Positions 8,306-16,860 of a DNA stretch of 41,568 bases are shown in pieces. A program made the position numbers and the translations under genes. Every line of letters starts with the position of its first letter. The first letter of the stretch is position 1. The notes beneath the pieces are model-generated. The model did no database searches, was not told the origin of the DNA, and saw only the letters and a list, made by a program, of their open reading frames with translations. The DNA is from Rikenellaceae bacterium (GTDB lineage Bacteria > Bacteroidota > Bacteroidia > Bacteroidales > UBA932): contig CAAGMI010000311.1 in the NCBI GenBank assembly GCA_900771005.1, forward strand, positions 1 to 41,568, read 5' to 3'.

Positions 8306-8313
8306 CAAAAGTA
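8306..8313 (-). promoter_or_regulatory. Candidate -7 promoter box upstream of the ompH-like gene
   Basis: On the minus strand the sequence TACTTTTG matches the Bacteroides -7 consensus TAnnTTTG, 38 bases before the ATG. No TTTG is seen at the expected -33 spacing. It may give an extra start for the downstream envelope genes inside the long minus-strand run. Confidence 0.4.
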
Positions 8314-8314
8314 A

Positions 8315-9034
8315 TTAAAAATTCTGAATCTGCTCCAGATATGACCATATTGTCTTCTCAAGTCCCATATACAGGGCGTCGCAGATGATGGCGTGTCCGA
8401 TGGAGACCTCGTCCGTCCAAGGAATGCTCTTGATGAAATATGACAGATTCTGAAGATTCAGGTCATGCCCTGCGTTAAGGCCCAGGCCACACTCCCTTGC
8501 CATCTCCGCGGCTTCTACAAAAGGCTTGACGGCACTCTCAGGACTCACTTTGAACTTTTCGGCGTAGGATGCCGTATATAGCTCAACCCTGTCCGCGCCG
8601 CATAGCTTGGCGGCTTCAACCATCTTCGGGTTCGGGTCTACGAAAATCGATGTCCTGATGCCTTTTTCTTTGAACATGCTGCAGATATCGGTCAGGAAAA
8701 TCCTGTTGGTCACGGTGTTCCATCCGGCATTGGATGTAATCGCATCATTGGCGTCCGGGACGAGGGTGACCTGATCGGGGCGGACCTCGCTGACAAGAGC
8801 CACGAAACTGCCGATAGGGTTGCCTTCTATATTGAACTCAGTGGTGATTGACGGCCGGATCTCACGTACGTCCGAATAGCGGATGTGCCTTTCGTCCGGT
8901 CTCGGGTGGACGGTGATTCCCTCCGCTCCGAACCGCTCGCAATCCCTGGCTGCCTGCAGTACGTCCGGCATATTACCGCCCCTGGCGTTGCGGAGCGTCG
9001 CAATCTTGTTGATATTGACTGATAGACGTGTCAT
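8315..9034 (-). CDS. pdxJ: Pyridoxine 5'-phosphate synthase
   Basis: About 239 residues, the usual PdxJ length. Family motifs are all there: MTRLSVNINKIATLRNARGG at the N-terminus, GAEGITVHPRPDERHIRY, FNIEGNPI, VTLVPD, RVELYTASYA and GLGLNAGHDLNLQNL. PdxJ joins 1-deoxy-D-xylulose 5-phosphate with 3-amino-2-oxopropyl phosphate to make pyridoxine 5'-phosphate in de novo vitamin B6 synthesis. I start at ATG 9034 rather than GTG 9040, because the GTG overlaps the apparent -7 promoter box and family members begin with the Thr-Arg-Leu-Ser stretch. It heads the minus-strand run and diverges from nadK. Confidence 0.95.
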   Translation of the reverse strand: MTRLSVNINKIATLRNARGGNMPDVLQAARDCERFGAEGITVHPRPDERHIRYSDVREIRPSITTEFNIEGNPIGSFVALVSEVRPDQVTLVPDANDAITSNAGWNTVTNRIFLTDICSMFKEKGIRTSIFVDPNPKMVEAAKLCGADRVELYTASYAEKFKVSPESAVKPFVEAAEMARECGLGLNAGHDLNLQNLSYFIKSIPWTDEVSIGHAIICDALYMGLEKTIWSYLEQIQNF

Positions 9035-9039
9035 CGGCA

Positions 9040-9073
9040 CAAAAATATAAAAACTTGAGCAACTTTATGCAAA
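9040..9073 (-). promoter_or_regulatory. Candidate pdxJ promoter, -7 box almost on the start codon
   Basis: On the minus strand TTTG (9070-9073) is followed after 22 bases by TATTTTTG (9040-9047), a match to TAnnTTTG. The spacing is slightly longer than the usual 19-21. Only five bases separate the box from ATG 9034, so the transcript would have almost no leader. Confidence 0.45.
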
Positions 9074-9113
9074 TTTGCTGCCTGTCTTGATAGGTAACAA
9101 GGAAATATTCTAT

Positions 9114-9121
9114 TAAATTTG
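9114..9121 (+). promoter_or_regulatory. Candidate nadK -7 box
   Basis: TAAATTTG matches TAnnTTTG and ends nine bases before ATG 9131. A TTG lies 24 bases upstream (9087-9089), longer than the usual spacing, so the -33 part is weak. If used, the box argues for ATG 9131 over TTG 9119 as the start of nadK. Confidence 0.4.
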
Positions 9122-9130
9122 AAATTTGTT

Positions 9131-9934
9131 ATGACAATAGCGTATTATATAGGCAAAGAGGAACTTTGCGGTGATGCCGGGGTGCTTTCCCTTCTTGGAA
9201 GACTGGAACATGGCAGATGCGGAATATATCGCGTTAAATCCGAAAATGAACTCAGGGATGGTACGGATATGCTGCTGAGTTTCGGCGGAGACGGGTCCTT
9301 CCTGTCATCCTCTCACATCGTGGCCCGTAAGCAGATTCCCCTGCTCGGTGTGAACATGGGGAGATTGGGCTTCCTTTCAGAAAACGGTCCAGGCGATGTT
9401 GCAGATGCCATCTTGAACCGTTTGTACCGGATTGAAGAAAGAGAACTTCTGCAGGTAAGCGGAATCGAAGGGGAATTCCCGTACGCGTTGAACGAGATAA
9501 GTGTTTCCAGGGTCAATGCTGCCATGCTTGGAGTGAATGTGCGGTTGAATTCCGAGGAACTTCCGACATTCTGGGCCGATGGCGTGCTTGTCTCCACCAG
9601 CTCAGGCTCCACTGCATATTCCCTCAGTGTCGGGGGACCGATCTGTACTCCTGACGCGAAGGTCATCATCATAGCTCCGATATCTCCGCACAATCTTAAT
9701 CTCAGACCGCTGGTCGTCCCGCAGAATGCCTCGATAGGCATTTCCCTCAAGGCAAGGGATACAGAAGCGGCTCTGACCATTGACAACCACACTTATTCCC
9801 TGCCTTCGGATGCGGATGTGGTCATTAAGGAGGCTCCTGTAAGACTCCGTAAGGTATGCCTGGACAAGTCTAATTTCATTGATGCCCTGCGGACCAGACT
9901 GTTCTGGGGGGAGGACGTCAGAAACACTGAATAG
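9131..9934 (+). CDS. nadK: NAD kinase
   Basis: About 267 residues. Diagnostic motifs are the GGDGS-type loop (LLSFGGDGSFL), GVNMGRLGFLSE, the NE pair in YALNEISVS, the glycine-rich GSTAYSLSVGGPI and LNLRPLVVP. The enzyme phosphorylates NAD to NADP in the cytoplasm. Start choice is uncertain. TTG 9119 would add Leu-Lys-Phe-Val and resembles the MKF start of relatives, while ATG 9131 is a standard codon lying just after an apparent promoter box. I prefer 9131. The stop lies four bases before the uppS start, so the two are likely co-transcribed. Confidence 0.93.
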   Translation: MTIAYYIGKEELCGDAGVLSLLGRLEHGRCGIYRVKSENELRDGTDMLLSFGGDGSFLSSSHIVARKQIPLLGVNMGRLGFLSENGPGDVADAILNRLYRIEERELLQVSGIEGEFPYALNEISVSRVNAAMLGVNVRLNSEELPTFWADGVLVSTSSGSTAYSLSVGGPICTPDAKVIIIAPISPHNLNLRPLVVPQNASIGISLKARDTEAALTIDNHTYSLPSDADVVIKEAPVRLRKVCLDKSNFIDALRTRLFWGEDVRNTE

Positions 9935-9938
9935 CAAT

Positions 9939-10619
9939 ATGGATATTCCATCAAAGATACCCACTCACGTGTCGTTCATAATGGATGGTAACGGACGTTG
10001 GGCGCAGCAGCGCGGCAAAGAACGTGTGTTCGGCCATTACGAAGGTGCGGAAAGCGTCCGCGAAGTAATGAAAGCGTGTGTTGAATGGGGAATAAAGTAT
10101 GCATCATTCTTCGCTTTTTCGGAAGAGAACTGGAGCCGTCCGGAAAAGGAGGTCATGACATTGATGGACCTGATGAAGAAATCCATCCGGAAGGAGACGG
10201 AGACCTTTGTCGGGAACAAAATAAGATTTCTCGTCCTGGGGAACCGTGAACGTCTTTCCGATTCCCTCAATGAGGCCATAGACGAATTGCAGGAAATCAC
10301 TGCCTCGAATGATGCCCTGACGATGGTTATATTCCTGAGTTACAGTGGCAAATGGGATATATGCCAGGCAGCGAGGAAGATGGCTGCCGCCGGGGATGAC
10401 GACATAGAAAAATATCTTTCCACCTACGGGCTTCCGGATCCGGATCTCCTGATCCGTACGTCGGGGGAGCAGCGCATAAGCAATTTCATGCTCTGGCAGT
10501 TGGCTTATACGGAATTTGTGTTCACGAAGACACTTTGGCCTGATTTTAGAAAGGAAGAGTTCCGGCTTGCACTGGAAGAGTATGCTTTGCGGGACAGGCG
10601 TTTCGGAAAAGTCAAATAA
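9939..10619 (+). CDS. uppS: Isoprenyl transferase (undecaprenyl diphosphate synthase)
   Basis: A 226-residue cis-prenyltransferase. The catalytic aspartate is in FIMDGNGRWAQ (Asp16), followed by FGHYEGAESVREV, YASFFAFSEENWSRP, and near the end LLIRTSGEQRISNFMLWQLAYTEF and LWPDF, all family signatures. It extends farnesyl diphosphate with isopentenyl units to make the C55 lipid carrier for peptidoglycan and other wall polymers. I start at ATG 9939, where the homology begins; an upstream in-frame start at 9879 would lie within nadK. The 3' end contains the bamA promoter region. Confidence 0.97.
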   Translation: MDIPSKIPTHVSFIMDGNGRWAQQRGKERVFGHYEGAESVREVMKACVEWGIKYASFFAFSEENWSRPEKEVMTLMDLMKKSIRKETETFVGNKIRFLVLGNRERLSDSLNEAIDELQEITASNDALTMVIFLSYSGKWDICQAARKMAAAGDDDIEKYLSTYGLPDPDLLIRTSGEQRISNFMLWQLAYTEFVFTKTLWPDFRKEEFRLALEEYALRDRRFGKVK

Positions 10620-10625
10620 ATTCAG

Positions 10626-10633
10626 TACATTTG
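10626..10633 (+). promoter_or_regulatory. Candidate bamA promoter -7 box
   Basis: TACATTTG matches TAnnTTTG and lies 19 bases before the bamA ATG. The region about 20 bases further up reads GTTTC, an imperfect -33 element inside the 3' end of uppS. This would give bamA-skp their own start. Confidence 0.45.
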
Positions 10634-10652
10634 CACATTTGTCGGCGACAAA

Positions 10653-13265
10653 ATGAGATTTAGGAATATAGTTACACTTCTTGCATTCGTTCTTCTGTCC
10701 TCTGCGGCTTTCGCGCAGGTGGCGGATGAAGGCGTGGAAGTGGATTATAATCATCCCCGCAAATACATCATCGGCGGTGTATCCGTGGAGGGGAACTCAT
10801 ATTTCAGCGAGCCTCAGATAATCCAGCTTACCGGCATGCATGAAGGGATGGAGATAACCGTCCCCGGTGAGGATGTATCGGGCATAGTCAAACGTCTGTG
10901 GATGCAGAGGTTCTTCAGCGATGTCGCTCTGAGTATCGATCATCTCAGCGCCGACGGCGATTCCGCATATTTCAAGATTTCCATCAAAGAACGTCCGAGG
11001 GTGTCCAGGTGGACATTCACCGGCGTCAAGAATGGAGACAAAAAGGATTTGCAGGAAATGCTGAACCTGCGCCGAGGCGGCGAATTCTCAGAGTATGTGG
11101 AAAGGACTTCGGTGGACATCATCAAGAAATTCTATGCGGAGAAGGGATACCGTCTGTGTAACGTCAATGTCGAGGTCCAGACTGACTCAATGGTCCGGAA
11201 TGCCATAAGGGTCAATTTCGCCGTGGACAGAGGCCCCAAGGTCAGGATAAAGGACATCAATTTCATCGGCAACGAGCACGTGAAGGAATTCAAGATTGCC
11301 CGCTCGATGAAGAAGACCAAATCGAACAAGATATACAACTTCTTCAGCAGCAAGAAATTCGACAGCAAGGAATATCCGAATGACTTGAAGAATGCGTTGA
11401 GTGCGTTCAACGAGGCGGGATACAGGGATGCCCGCATCGTGAGGGATTCCGTGTATTATCTGGATCCAAAGCCCGGCAAGGAGAACAAGAAACGCCAGCT
11501 GGCCATAGATCTTGAGTTCGAAGAGGGAAGCCAGTACTATTTCCGTGACATTTCCTGGACCGGTAACTCCGTTTACAGTTCCGAAGCACTCAATTCGGTA
11601 CTCAACATCAATAAGGGTGACGTCTATGACATCGTATCGATGAACAAGCGTCTGTTCGGAGGCGGCAAGCAGACAGAGTACGACGTGACCAAGCTGTACA
11701 GGGACAACGGATATCTGTTCTTCAACGTCACTCCCGTGGAAACCAACATTCAGGGTGACTCTGTGGATGTGGAAATCCGTATTTCAGAAGGAAAGCAGGC
11801 GACACTCAACAACATAGTCATAAACGGAAACGACCTTACCAACGAGAAAGTCGTGCGCCGTCAGATATTCACCCGTCCGGGTTATCTGTTCAGCCAGTCT
11901 GATTTCGAAAGGTCCGTCCGCGAAATAGCATCTCTCGGCCAGTTTGATTCTGAAGCCATCATGGATCCGAATAAAGGATGGTCAGTGCTTCCTAATCAGC
12001 TCAACAACACGGTTGATATTGTTTACAACGTCACAGAGAAACCTTCCAGCCAGTTGGAACTTTCAGGAGGTTGGGGTGGTAACACTTTCGTTGCAACCGT
12101 CGGCGTGAGCTTCAACAATTTCTCGACGCACAGGGTCTTTGACAAGAGCGCCTGGAGGCCGGTTCCTCTCGGAGACGCTCAGAACCTGGCATTCCGCTTC
12201 CAGACCAACGGTACTTACTATACGGCTCTTACGGCCAGCTTCACCGAGCCTTGGCTTACGGGGAAGAAACCGACTTCACTCAACCTTTCTGCATATTATA
12301 CCAGACAGACGAACTCATATCTTGCTCTCAATATCCTGAGTAATGACCGTCAGATGGAGGTGTACGGATTCTCCGCTTCCATAGGAACGCGCCTTAAGTG
12401 GCCGGACAACTACTTCGTGATGTATCATGGCTTGAGCTGGCAGACTTACAAGCTTACCAACTGGTATTCCGGATATTTCATTTTTGATGACGGTATATCC
12501 AACAACATAAGCTATACCCTCAGCCTTATGAGAAATTCAACTGACCAGCAGATATATCCGCGTCAGGGTACTGATTTCTCGGCGTCTGTACAGCTTACTC
12601 CTCCTTTCTCCCTGTTCCGCAAGTATGACTATGACGAAAGCGGTAACAAAGTGCCTGTGGCAAGCTGGAAGGATGTGAAGTATGACAGCGGCAACTGGTC
12701 CGCGCAGGACAGGTACAGATGGATTGAATACCACAAGTGGAAACTTTCGGCCGCAACGTATTCCAAGCTGGTCGGTGACCTTGTCCTCATGACAAGGGCG
12801 CAGTTCGGATACCTCGGATACTACAACAGAAACTGGGGTTACTCTCCGTTCGAAGGGTTCCTTGTCGGAGGTGACGGAATGTCGGGATACAGCACTTACG
12901 GATCCGAAGTGATCTCCCTGAGAGGTTATGAGAACTATTCCTTGACTCCATATCTGCCTACGACATACAATACGAACGGATATGCGTATGCCGGAAACGT
13001 ATATGACAAGTTCACCGTCGAACTCCGTTATCCGGTCATTCTCGAACCTTCATCCACAATCTATGTGCTCGGGTTCCTCGAAGGAGGTAACTGCTGGTCT
13101 GATATCCGACAGTTCAACCCGTTCCAGATCAAGAGGTCTGCGGGTGTGGGTGTGAGAATCTTCCTTCCTATGGTCGGACTGCTGGGTGTTGACTGGGGAT
13201 ATGGATTTGATGATGCAAGCAGAGGTGGAAGCCAGTTCCACTTCGTAATCGGACAACAATTTTAA
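10653..13265 (+). CDS. bamA: Outer membrane protein assembly factor BamA
   Basis: An 870-residue Omp85 protein. The signal peptide ends at SSAAFAQ. POTRA repeats follow, recognisable by IGGVSVEGNSYFSE, VSRWTFTGVKNGD, VRIKDINFIGNEHV, YYFRDISWTGNSVYS and LNNIVINGNDLTN, five in all by eye. The C-terminal barrel starts near LELSGGWGG and ends FHFVIGQQF with the terminal phenylalanine expected of BAM substrates. BamA is the core pore-like insertase for beta-barrel proteins in the outer membrane. A Skp chaperone gene follows after four bases, which is the usual bamA-skp pairing. Length is within the range for Bacteroidota BamA. Confidence 0.97.
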   Translation: MRFRNIVTLLAFVLLSSAAFAQVADEGVEVDYNHPRKYIIGGVSVEGNSYFSEPQIIQLTGMHEGMEITVPGEDVSGIVKRLWMQRFFSDVALSIDHLSADGDSAYFKISIKERPRVSRWTFTGVKNGDKKDLQEMLNLRRGGEFSEYVERTSVDIIKKFYAEKGYRLCNVNVEVQTDSMVRNAIRVNFAVDRGPKVRIKDINFIGNEHVKEFKIARSMKKTKSNKIYNFFSSKKFDSKEYPNDLKNALSAFNEAGYRDARIVRDSVYYLDPKPGKENKKRQLAIDLEFEEGSQYYFRDISWTGNSVYSSEALNSVLNINKGDVYDIVSMNKRLFGGGKQTEYDVTKLYRDNGYLFFNVTPVETNIQGDSVDVEIRISEGKQATLNNIVINGNDLTNEKVVRRQIFTRPGYLFSQSDFERSVREIASLGQFDSEAIMDPNKGWSVLPNQLNNTVDIVYNVTEKPSSQLELSGGWGGNTFVATVGVSFNNFSTHRVFDKSAWRPVPLGDAQNLAFRFQTNGTYYTALTASFTEPWLTGKKPTSLNLSAYYTRQTNSYLALNILSNDRQMEVYGFSASIGTRLKWPDNYFVMYHGLSWQTYKLTNWYSGYFIFDDGISNNISYTLSLMRNSTDQQIYPRQGTDFSASVQLTPPFSLFRKYDYDESGNKVPVASWKDVKYDSGNWSAQDRYRWIEYHKWKLSAATYSKLVGDLVLMTRAQFGYLGYYNRNWGYSPFEGFLVGGDGMSGYSTYGSEVISLRGYENYSLTPYLPTTYNTNGYAYAGNVYDKFTVELRYPVILEPSSTIYVLGFLEGGNCWSDIRQFNPFQIKRSAGVGVRIFLPMVGLLGVDWGYGFDDASRGGSQFHFVIGQQF

Positions 13266-13269
13266 TTTT

Positions 13270-13860
13270 ATGAATATGAAAAAGATTCTTTTGATTGCCG
13301 CAATGGCAGTGATCAGTGCAGCAGCGATGGCTCAGCCAAAATTCGCTCATGTCAATTTCACAGAACTTGTGCAACTCGCACCGGAGGCTGACCAGGCACG
13401 TGAGGCAATGAATGTCTCAAGCAGGGAAGCGCAGGAGACCTACCAGGCTATGGTAGAAGAGTTCCAGACAAAGTATCAGCAGTATCAGCAGAAGGCCAGC
13501 ACCTGGACACAGGCTATTCTCGAGAGTAAGGAAAAGGAGCTCACAGAGATCCAGCAGCGCATCCAGGAGTTCGAGCAGTCTGTTCAGGCAGAACTCCAGC
13601 AGCAACAGCAGCAGCTTATGGCTCCTATCTATGAGAAGGCACAGAATGTTGTGAACGAGATTGCAAAGAAGTCAGGTTACATCTATGTGTTCGATCTTGG
13701 AGCAGCTCTCTATATCGACGATACACAGAGCGTCAACATTACGCAGGAAGCCAGAAAGGCACTTGGTATAGCTGACGACAGGACAATCGAGGCTCTTCAG
13801 GCAGAACTTCAGGCTCAGGCTGAGGCCCAGGCTCAGGCCGCTCAGGTACAGCAGCAATAG
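13270..13860 (+). CDS. skp: Periplasmic chaperone Skp/OmpH
   Basis: A 196-residue protein with a signal peptide ending AAAMAQ. It then has the OmpH start KFAHVNFTELVQLAPEADQA, a long helical glutamine-rich tentacle region, and the strand segment SGYIYVFDLGAALYIDD. The C-terminus is a Gln/Ala-rich tail (QAEAQAQAAQVQQQ). Skp forms trimers that hold unfolded barrel proteins in the periplasm and pass them to BAM. The gene follows bamA by four bases and is closed by a strong terminator, so bamA-skp ends a transcription unit. Confidence 0.92.
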   Translation: MNMKKILLIAAMAVISAAAMAQPKFAHVNFTELVQLAPEADQAREAMNVSSREAQETYQAMVEEFQTKYQQYQQKASTWTQAILESKEKELTEIQQRIQEFEQSVQAELQQQQQQLMAPIYEKAQNVVNEIAKKSGYIYVFDLGAALYIDDTQSVNITQEARKALGIADDRTIEALQAELQAQAEAQAQAAQVQQQ

Positions 13861-13877
13861 TTCGGAAATAACAGGTG

Positions 13878-13904
13878 AAGGAGGTGTAAGCGCACCTCCT
13901 TTTT
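13878..13904 (+). terminator. Rho-independent terminator after skp
   Basis: A nine-base-pair stem AAGGAGGTG / CACCTCCTT with a six-base loop, followed by a T run at 13900-13904. It lies 17 bases after the skp stop and separates bamA-skp from korAB. Confidence 0.9.
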
Positions 13905-13923
13905 GTATTTAGACAGATTGTAG

Positions 13924-15771
13924 ATGCAACACAAAGTAATTGACGCCAAAGACGTCGTAATAAGATTTGCCGGTGACTCGGGAGACGGTATGCAGCTTAC
14001 GGGCTCCCTGTTCGCCGATATGTCCGCAATATACGGAAACGGGCTTTCGACTTTCCCGGATTATCCTGCTGAGATCAGAGCTCCTCATGGGACAGTGTCC
14101 GGAGTATCAGGATTCCAGGTTCACATAGGGAATGATAAGGTGAACACCCCGGGAGATTTCTGCGACATGCTGATTGCAATGAATCCTGCGGCACTGAAGG
14201 CAAATGCCAAATGGTGCAAGCGTCACGCAATGATCCTCGTGGATGAAGACGCGTTTGATGACAATGGAATGAAAAAGGCCGGTTTCAAAACGGATAATCC
14301 GTTCGTGGAACTGGGCGTGGAAGACAGGTCGTTGATAGTGGCTCCAATAACCACAATGACGAAGGAGAGCCTCAAGGACAGTGGAATGGATCAGAAGTCC
14401 ATACTGAAGTGCAAGAATATGTTTACACTCGGTATCGCCTGCTACATATACAACAGACCGCTTGATTCCATCTATCAGTACCTTGAGAAGAAATTCTCCA
14501 AGAAGCATCCTGAGGTCATCGCTCCGAACAGGAAAGCCCTGGATGACGGCTTCAATTATGCCGCAAACGTTCAGGCCATTCCGAATACCTACACCATCGA
14601 GCCTGTAAAGTCAGCGAAAAAAGGAACCTACCGCAATATCACAGGTAATCAGGCAATAGCCTGGGGACTGCTTGCGGCATCCGAAAAGTCGGGATTGCCG
14701 CTTTTCTGCGGTTCCTACCCTATTACTCCGGCCACGGCCATATTGGAAGAACTTGCGATACATAAAAGTCTGGGGGCAAAAACACTCCAGGCGGAAGATG
14801 AGATTGCCGGAATCTGTACTGCCATAGGTGCCGCTTTTGCCGGAAACCTTGCAGTTACGACCACTTCCGGTCCCGGTCTTTCACTCAAGAGTGAGGCTCT
14901 CGGGCTTGCAGTGATGACAGAACTTCCGCTTGTGATAGTGGACGTACAGAGAGGCGGCCCTTCCACGGGACTTCCGACAAAGACGGAACAGACCGATCTC
15001 AACCAGGCTCTTTACGGCCGCAATGGAGAATGTCCTATCCCGGTGATGGCTCCTCATTCACCTGCAAATTGCTTCTGGGCGGCGTTCATGGCAGCCAAGA
15101 TTGCAGTTGAACATATGACTCCTGTCCTGCTTCTTTCTGAAGGTTTCCTTGGCAACGGAAGCGAGCCTTGGCTTATTCCTTCAATGAGCGAGTATCCTGA
15201 CATCAAACCGCCTTTTGCAACGGGGATGATGGAGGATGGACAGCGTTTCCACCCTTTCGAGCGTGACCCTCAGACAATGGTTCCTAAATGGGCTGTTCCG
15301 GGCCAGAAGGGCTATGAACACAGAGTGGGTGGCCTCGAGAAGACGCATGAAGGTGTGCTTTCCACGGATCCGGCAAATCATGCAATGATGGTTGCCGAGC
15401 GTGAAGCTAAGGTCGAGCGCATAGCCGCAGATATACCTGACCTTGTCGTAAGAGGCTCGCAATCCGGCAAGCTCCTGGTTATCGGATGGGGTGGTACGTA
15501 CGGGCATATAGCCAGTGCCATGACCGATCTGTGGGATGAGGGCCTGGATGTCTCCTACACTCACTTTGACTTTATCAGACCGCTGCCACGCAATACGGAG
15601 AAGATATTCTCTTCATTCGAAAAGGTACTGGTTTGTGAGCTCAACAGCGGACAGTTCGCGAGATATCTTCGCGGGAAGTTCCCTCAGGTTACGTTTGAAT
15701 CTTTCGGAAAAGTACAGGGGCAGCCTTTCCTTGTACAGGAGTTGGTAGAGGCAATTAAAAAGGAACTGTAA
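13924..15771 (+). CDS. korA: 2-oxoacid:ferredoxin oxidoreductase, fused gamma-alpha subunit (KorA type)
   Basis: A protein of 615 residues. The N-terminal part is a gamma domain (VVIRFAGDSGDGMQLTGSLFA; GVSGFQVHIG). It is followed after about residue 235 by an alpha domain (NQAIAWGLLAASEKSGLPLFCGSYPITPAT; TTTSGPGLSLKSEALGLAVMTELPLVIVDVQRGGPSTGLPTKTEQ). With KorB this forms a thiamine-diphosphate enzyme that oxidises a 2-oxoacid, most likely 2-oxoglutarate, to the CoA thioester and reduces ferredoxin, or runs in reverse in anaerobes. No delta ferredoxin-like subunit gene is present, as is usual for the two-gene KorAB class. KorB starts two bases downstream. The exact substrate is inferred from family and not visible in the sequence. 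Confidence 0.9.
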   Translation: MQHKVIDAKDVVIRFAGDSGDGMQLTGSLFADMSAIYGNGLSTFPDYPAEIRAPHGTVSGVSGFQVHIGNDKVNTPGDFCDMLIAMNPAALKANAKWCKRHAMILVDEDAFDDNGMKKAGFKTDNPFVELGVEDRSLIVAPITTMTKESLKDSGMDQKSILKCKNMFTLGIACYIYNRPLDSIYQYLEKKFSKKHPEVIAPNRKALDDGFNYAANVQAIPNTYTIEPVKSAKKGTYRNITGNQAIAWGLLAASEKSGLPLFCGSYPITPATAILEELAIHKSLGAKTLQAEDEIAGICTAIGAAFAGNLAVTTTSGPGLSLKSEALGLAVMTELPLVIVDVQRGGPSTGLPTKTEQTDLNQALYGRNGECPIPVMAPHSPANCFWAAFMAAKIAVEHMTPVLLLSEGFLGNGSEPWLIPSMSEYPDIKPPFATGMMEDGQRFHPFERDPQTMVPKWAVPGQKGYEHRVGGLEKTHEGVLSTDPANHAMMVAEREAKVERIAADIPDLVVRGSQSGKLLVIGWGGTYGHIASAMTDLWDEGLDVSYTHFDFIRPLPRNTEKIFSSFEKVLVCELNSGQFARYLRGKFPQVTFESFGKVQGQPFLVQELVEAIKKEL

Positions 15772-15773
15772 TT

Positions 15774-16793
15774 ATGGCAACACTGACAGCAAAGGATTTT
15801 AAAAGTGATCAGGAAGTCCGCTGGTGCCCGGGTTGTGGCGACCACGCAGTATTGGCTGCACTTCAGAGGGCCCTTCCAAAGGTAAGCCAGGCTCTCAACT
15901 ATGAGAAGGAGAGATATGTGATAGTGTCCGGAATCGGCTGTTCTTCAAGACTCCCGTATTATATGGATACATATGGGTTCCACAGCATTCACGGCCGTGC
16001 AACAGCAATCAGTACCGGAATAAAGGTGGCCAATCCTTGGCTTACCGTATGGCAGGTATGCGGGGACGGTGACGCTCTGGCTATCGGAGGAAACCATTTC
16101 ATTCACGCTATCCGAAGGAATATCGATATCAATATAATCCTATTCAACAACCAGATATATGGCTTGACAAAGGGACAGTACAGTCCTACCTCCAAATTCG
16201 GCGCAATAACGAAAACCTCTCCGTACGGTACGGTGGAACATCCTTTCAATCCGGGATCGCTTGTACTCGGCGCGAAAGGAACCTTCTTCGCCAGGAGCCT
16301 TGACGTCGAGTTGGCTCTCAATGAGGAGATCATGACGGCTGCGGCTCTTCACGACGGATGTTCGATAATGGAAATGCTTACGAACTGCGTCATTTTCAAC
16401 GATGGGGCTCACAAGGAACTGTCAGATCCTGCGGTACGCGCAGACCATACCATCGTGCTCAAACACGGGGAGAAGATGATATTCGGAAAGGATCGTGACA
16501 AAGGTCTGGTGTATGACGGAAGGGAGATACGGGCTGTCCGCATAGGTGAGGGTGGTTACACTATGGACGATATTCTCGTGCATGACGCCCATACCGACAA
16601 TATCGGACTCCATATGGCTCTGGCGGAGATGAAGGGACCGGACTATCCTGTAGCCCTGGGTGTTATCAGGGACGTCAAGGATATCACCTATGACGACGGT
16701 GTGCGTGATCAGGTGAAGGAAGTCATGGCCAAGTCTTCAATCCACTGCGTTGATGATCTTCTCCATAGCGGATCGACCTGGGAAGTGAAATAA
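15774..16793 (+). CDS. korB: 2-oxoacid:ferredoxin oxidoreductase beta subunit (KorB type)
   Basis: A 339-residue protein. The N-terminus has RWCPGCGDHAVL, and GIGCSSRLP follows, giving the cysteines for the [4Fe-4S] cluster. The thiamine diphosphate motif is GDGDALAIGGNHFIHAIRRN, with FNNQIYGLTKGQYSPTS after it, as in the family. It binds the cofactor and cluster and acts with KorA in the cytoplasm. It is two bases from korA and clearly co-transcribed. The downstream gene is convergent, and no clear T-tailed terminator is seen, only the inverted repeat at 16801-16860. Confidence 0.93.
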   Translation: MATLTAKDFKSDQEVRWCPGCGDHAVLAALQRALPKVSQALNYEKERYVIVSGIGCSSRLPYYMDTYGFHSIHGRATAISTGIKVANPWLTVWQVCGDGDALAIGGNHFIHAIRRNIDINIILFNNQIYGLTKGQYSPTSKFGAITKTSPYGTVEHPFNPGSLVLGAKGTFFARSLDVELALNEEIMTAAALHDGCSIMEMLTNCVIFNDGAHKELSDPAVRADHTIVLKHGEKMIFGKDRDKGLVYDGREIRAVRIGEGGYTMDDILVHDAHTDNIGLHMALAEMKGPDYPVALGVIRDVKDITYDDGVRDQVKEVMAKSSIHCVDDLLHSGSTWEVK

Positions 16794-16800
16794 CAGATCT

Positions 16801-16860
16801 TCGTGCTCGGGAATTATGCGAACGGGAACAACTTTGTAACCCAGAAGAATCCGAGCACGA
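16801..16860. repeat. Perfect 10-bp inverted repeat at the korB / SLC13 convergent junction
   Basis: TCGTGCTCGG at 16801-16810 is mirrored by CCGAGCACGA at 16851-16860, 40 bases apart. One arm lies in the short intergenic gap and the other inside the 3' end of the SLC13 gene. Neither side has the T run of a standard terminator. It could still form a hairpin in either transcript. Confidence 0.5.

Noticed and set aside
10104..10754. A 216-residue minus-strand frame across uppS and the start of bamA
   Set aside because: It runs across two well-supported genes and the bamA promoter and has no family features.
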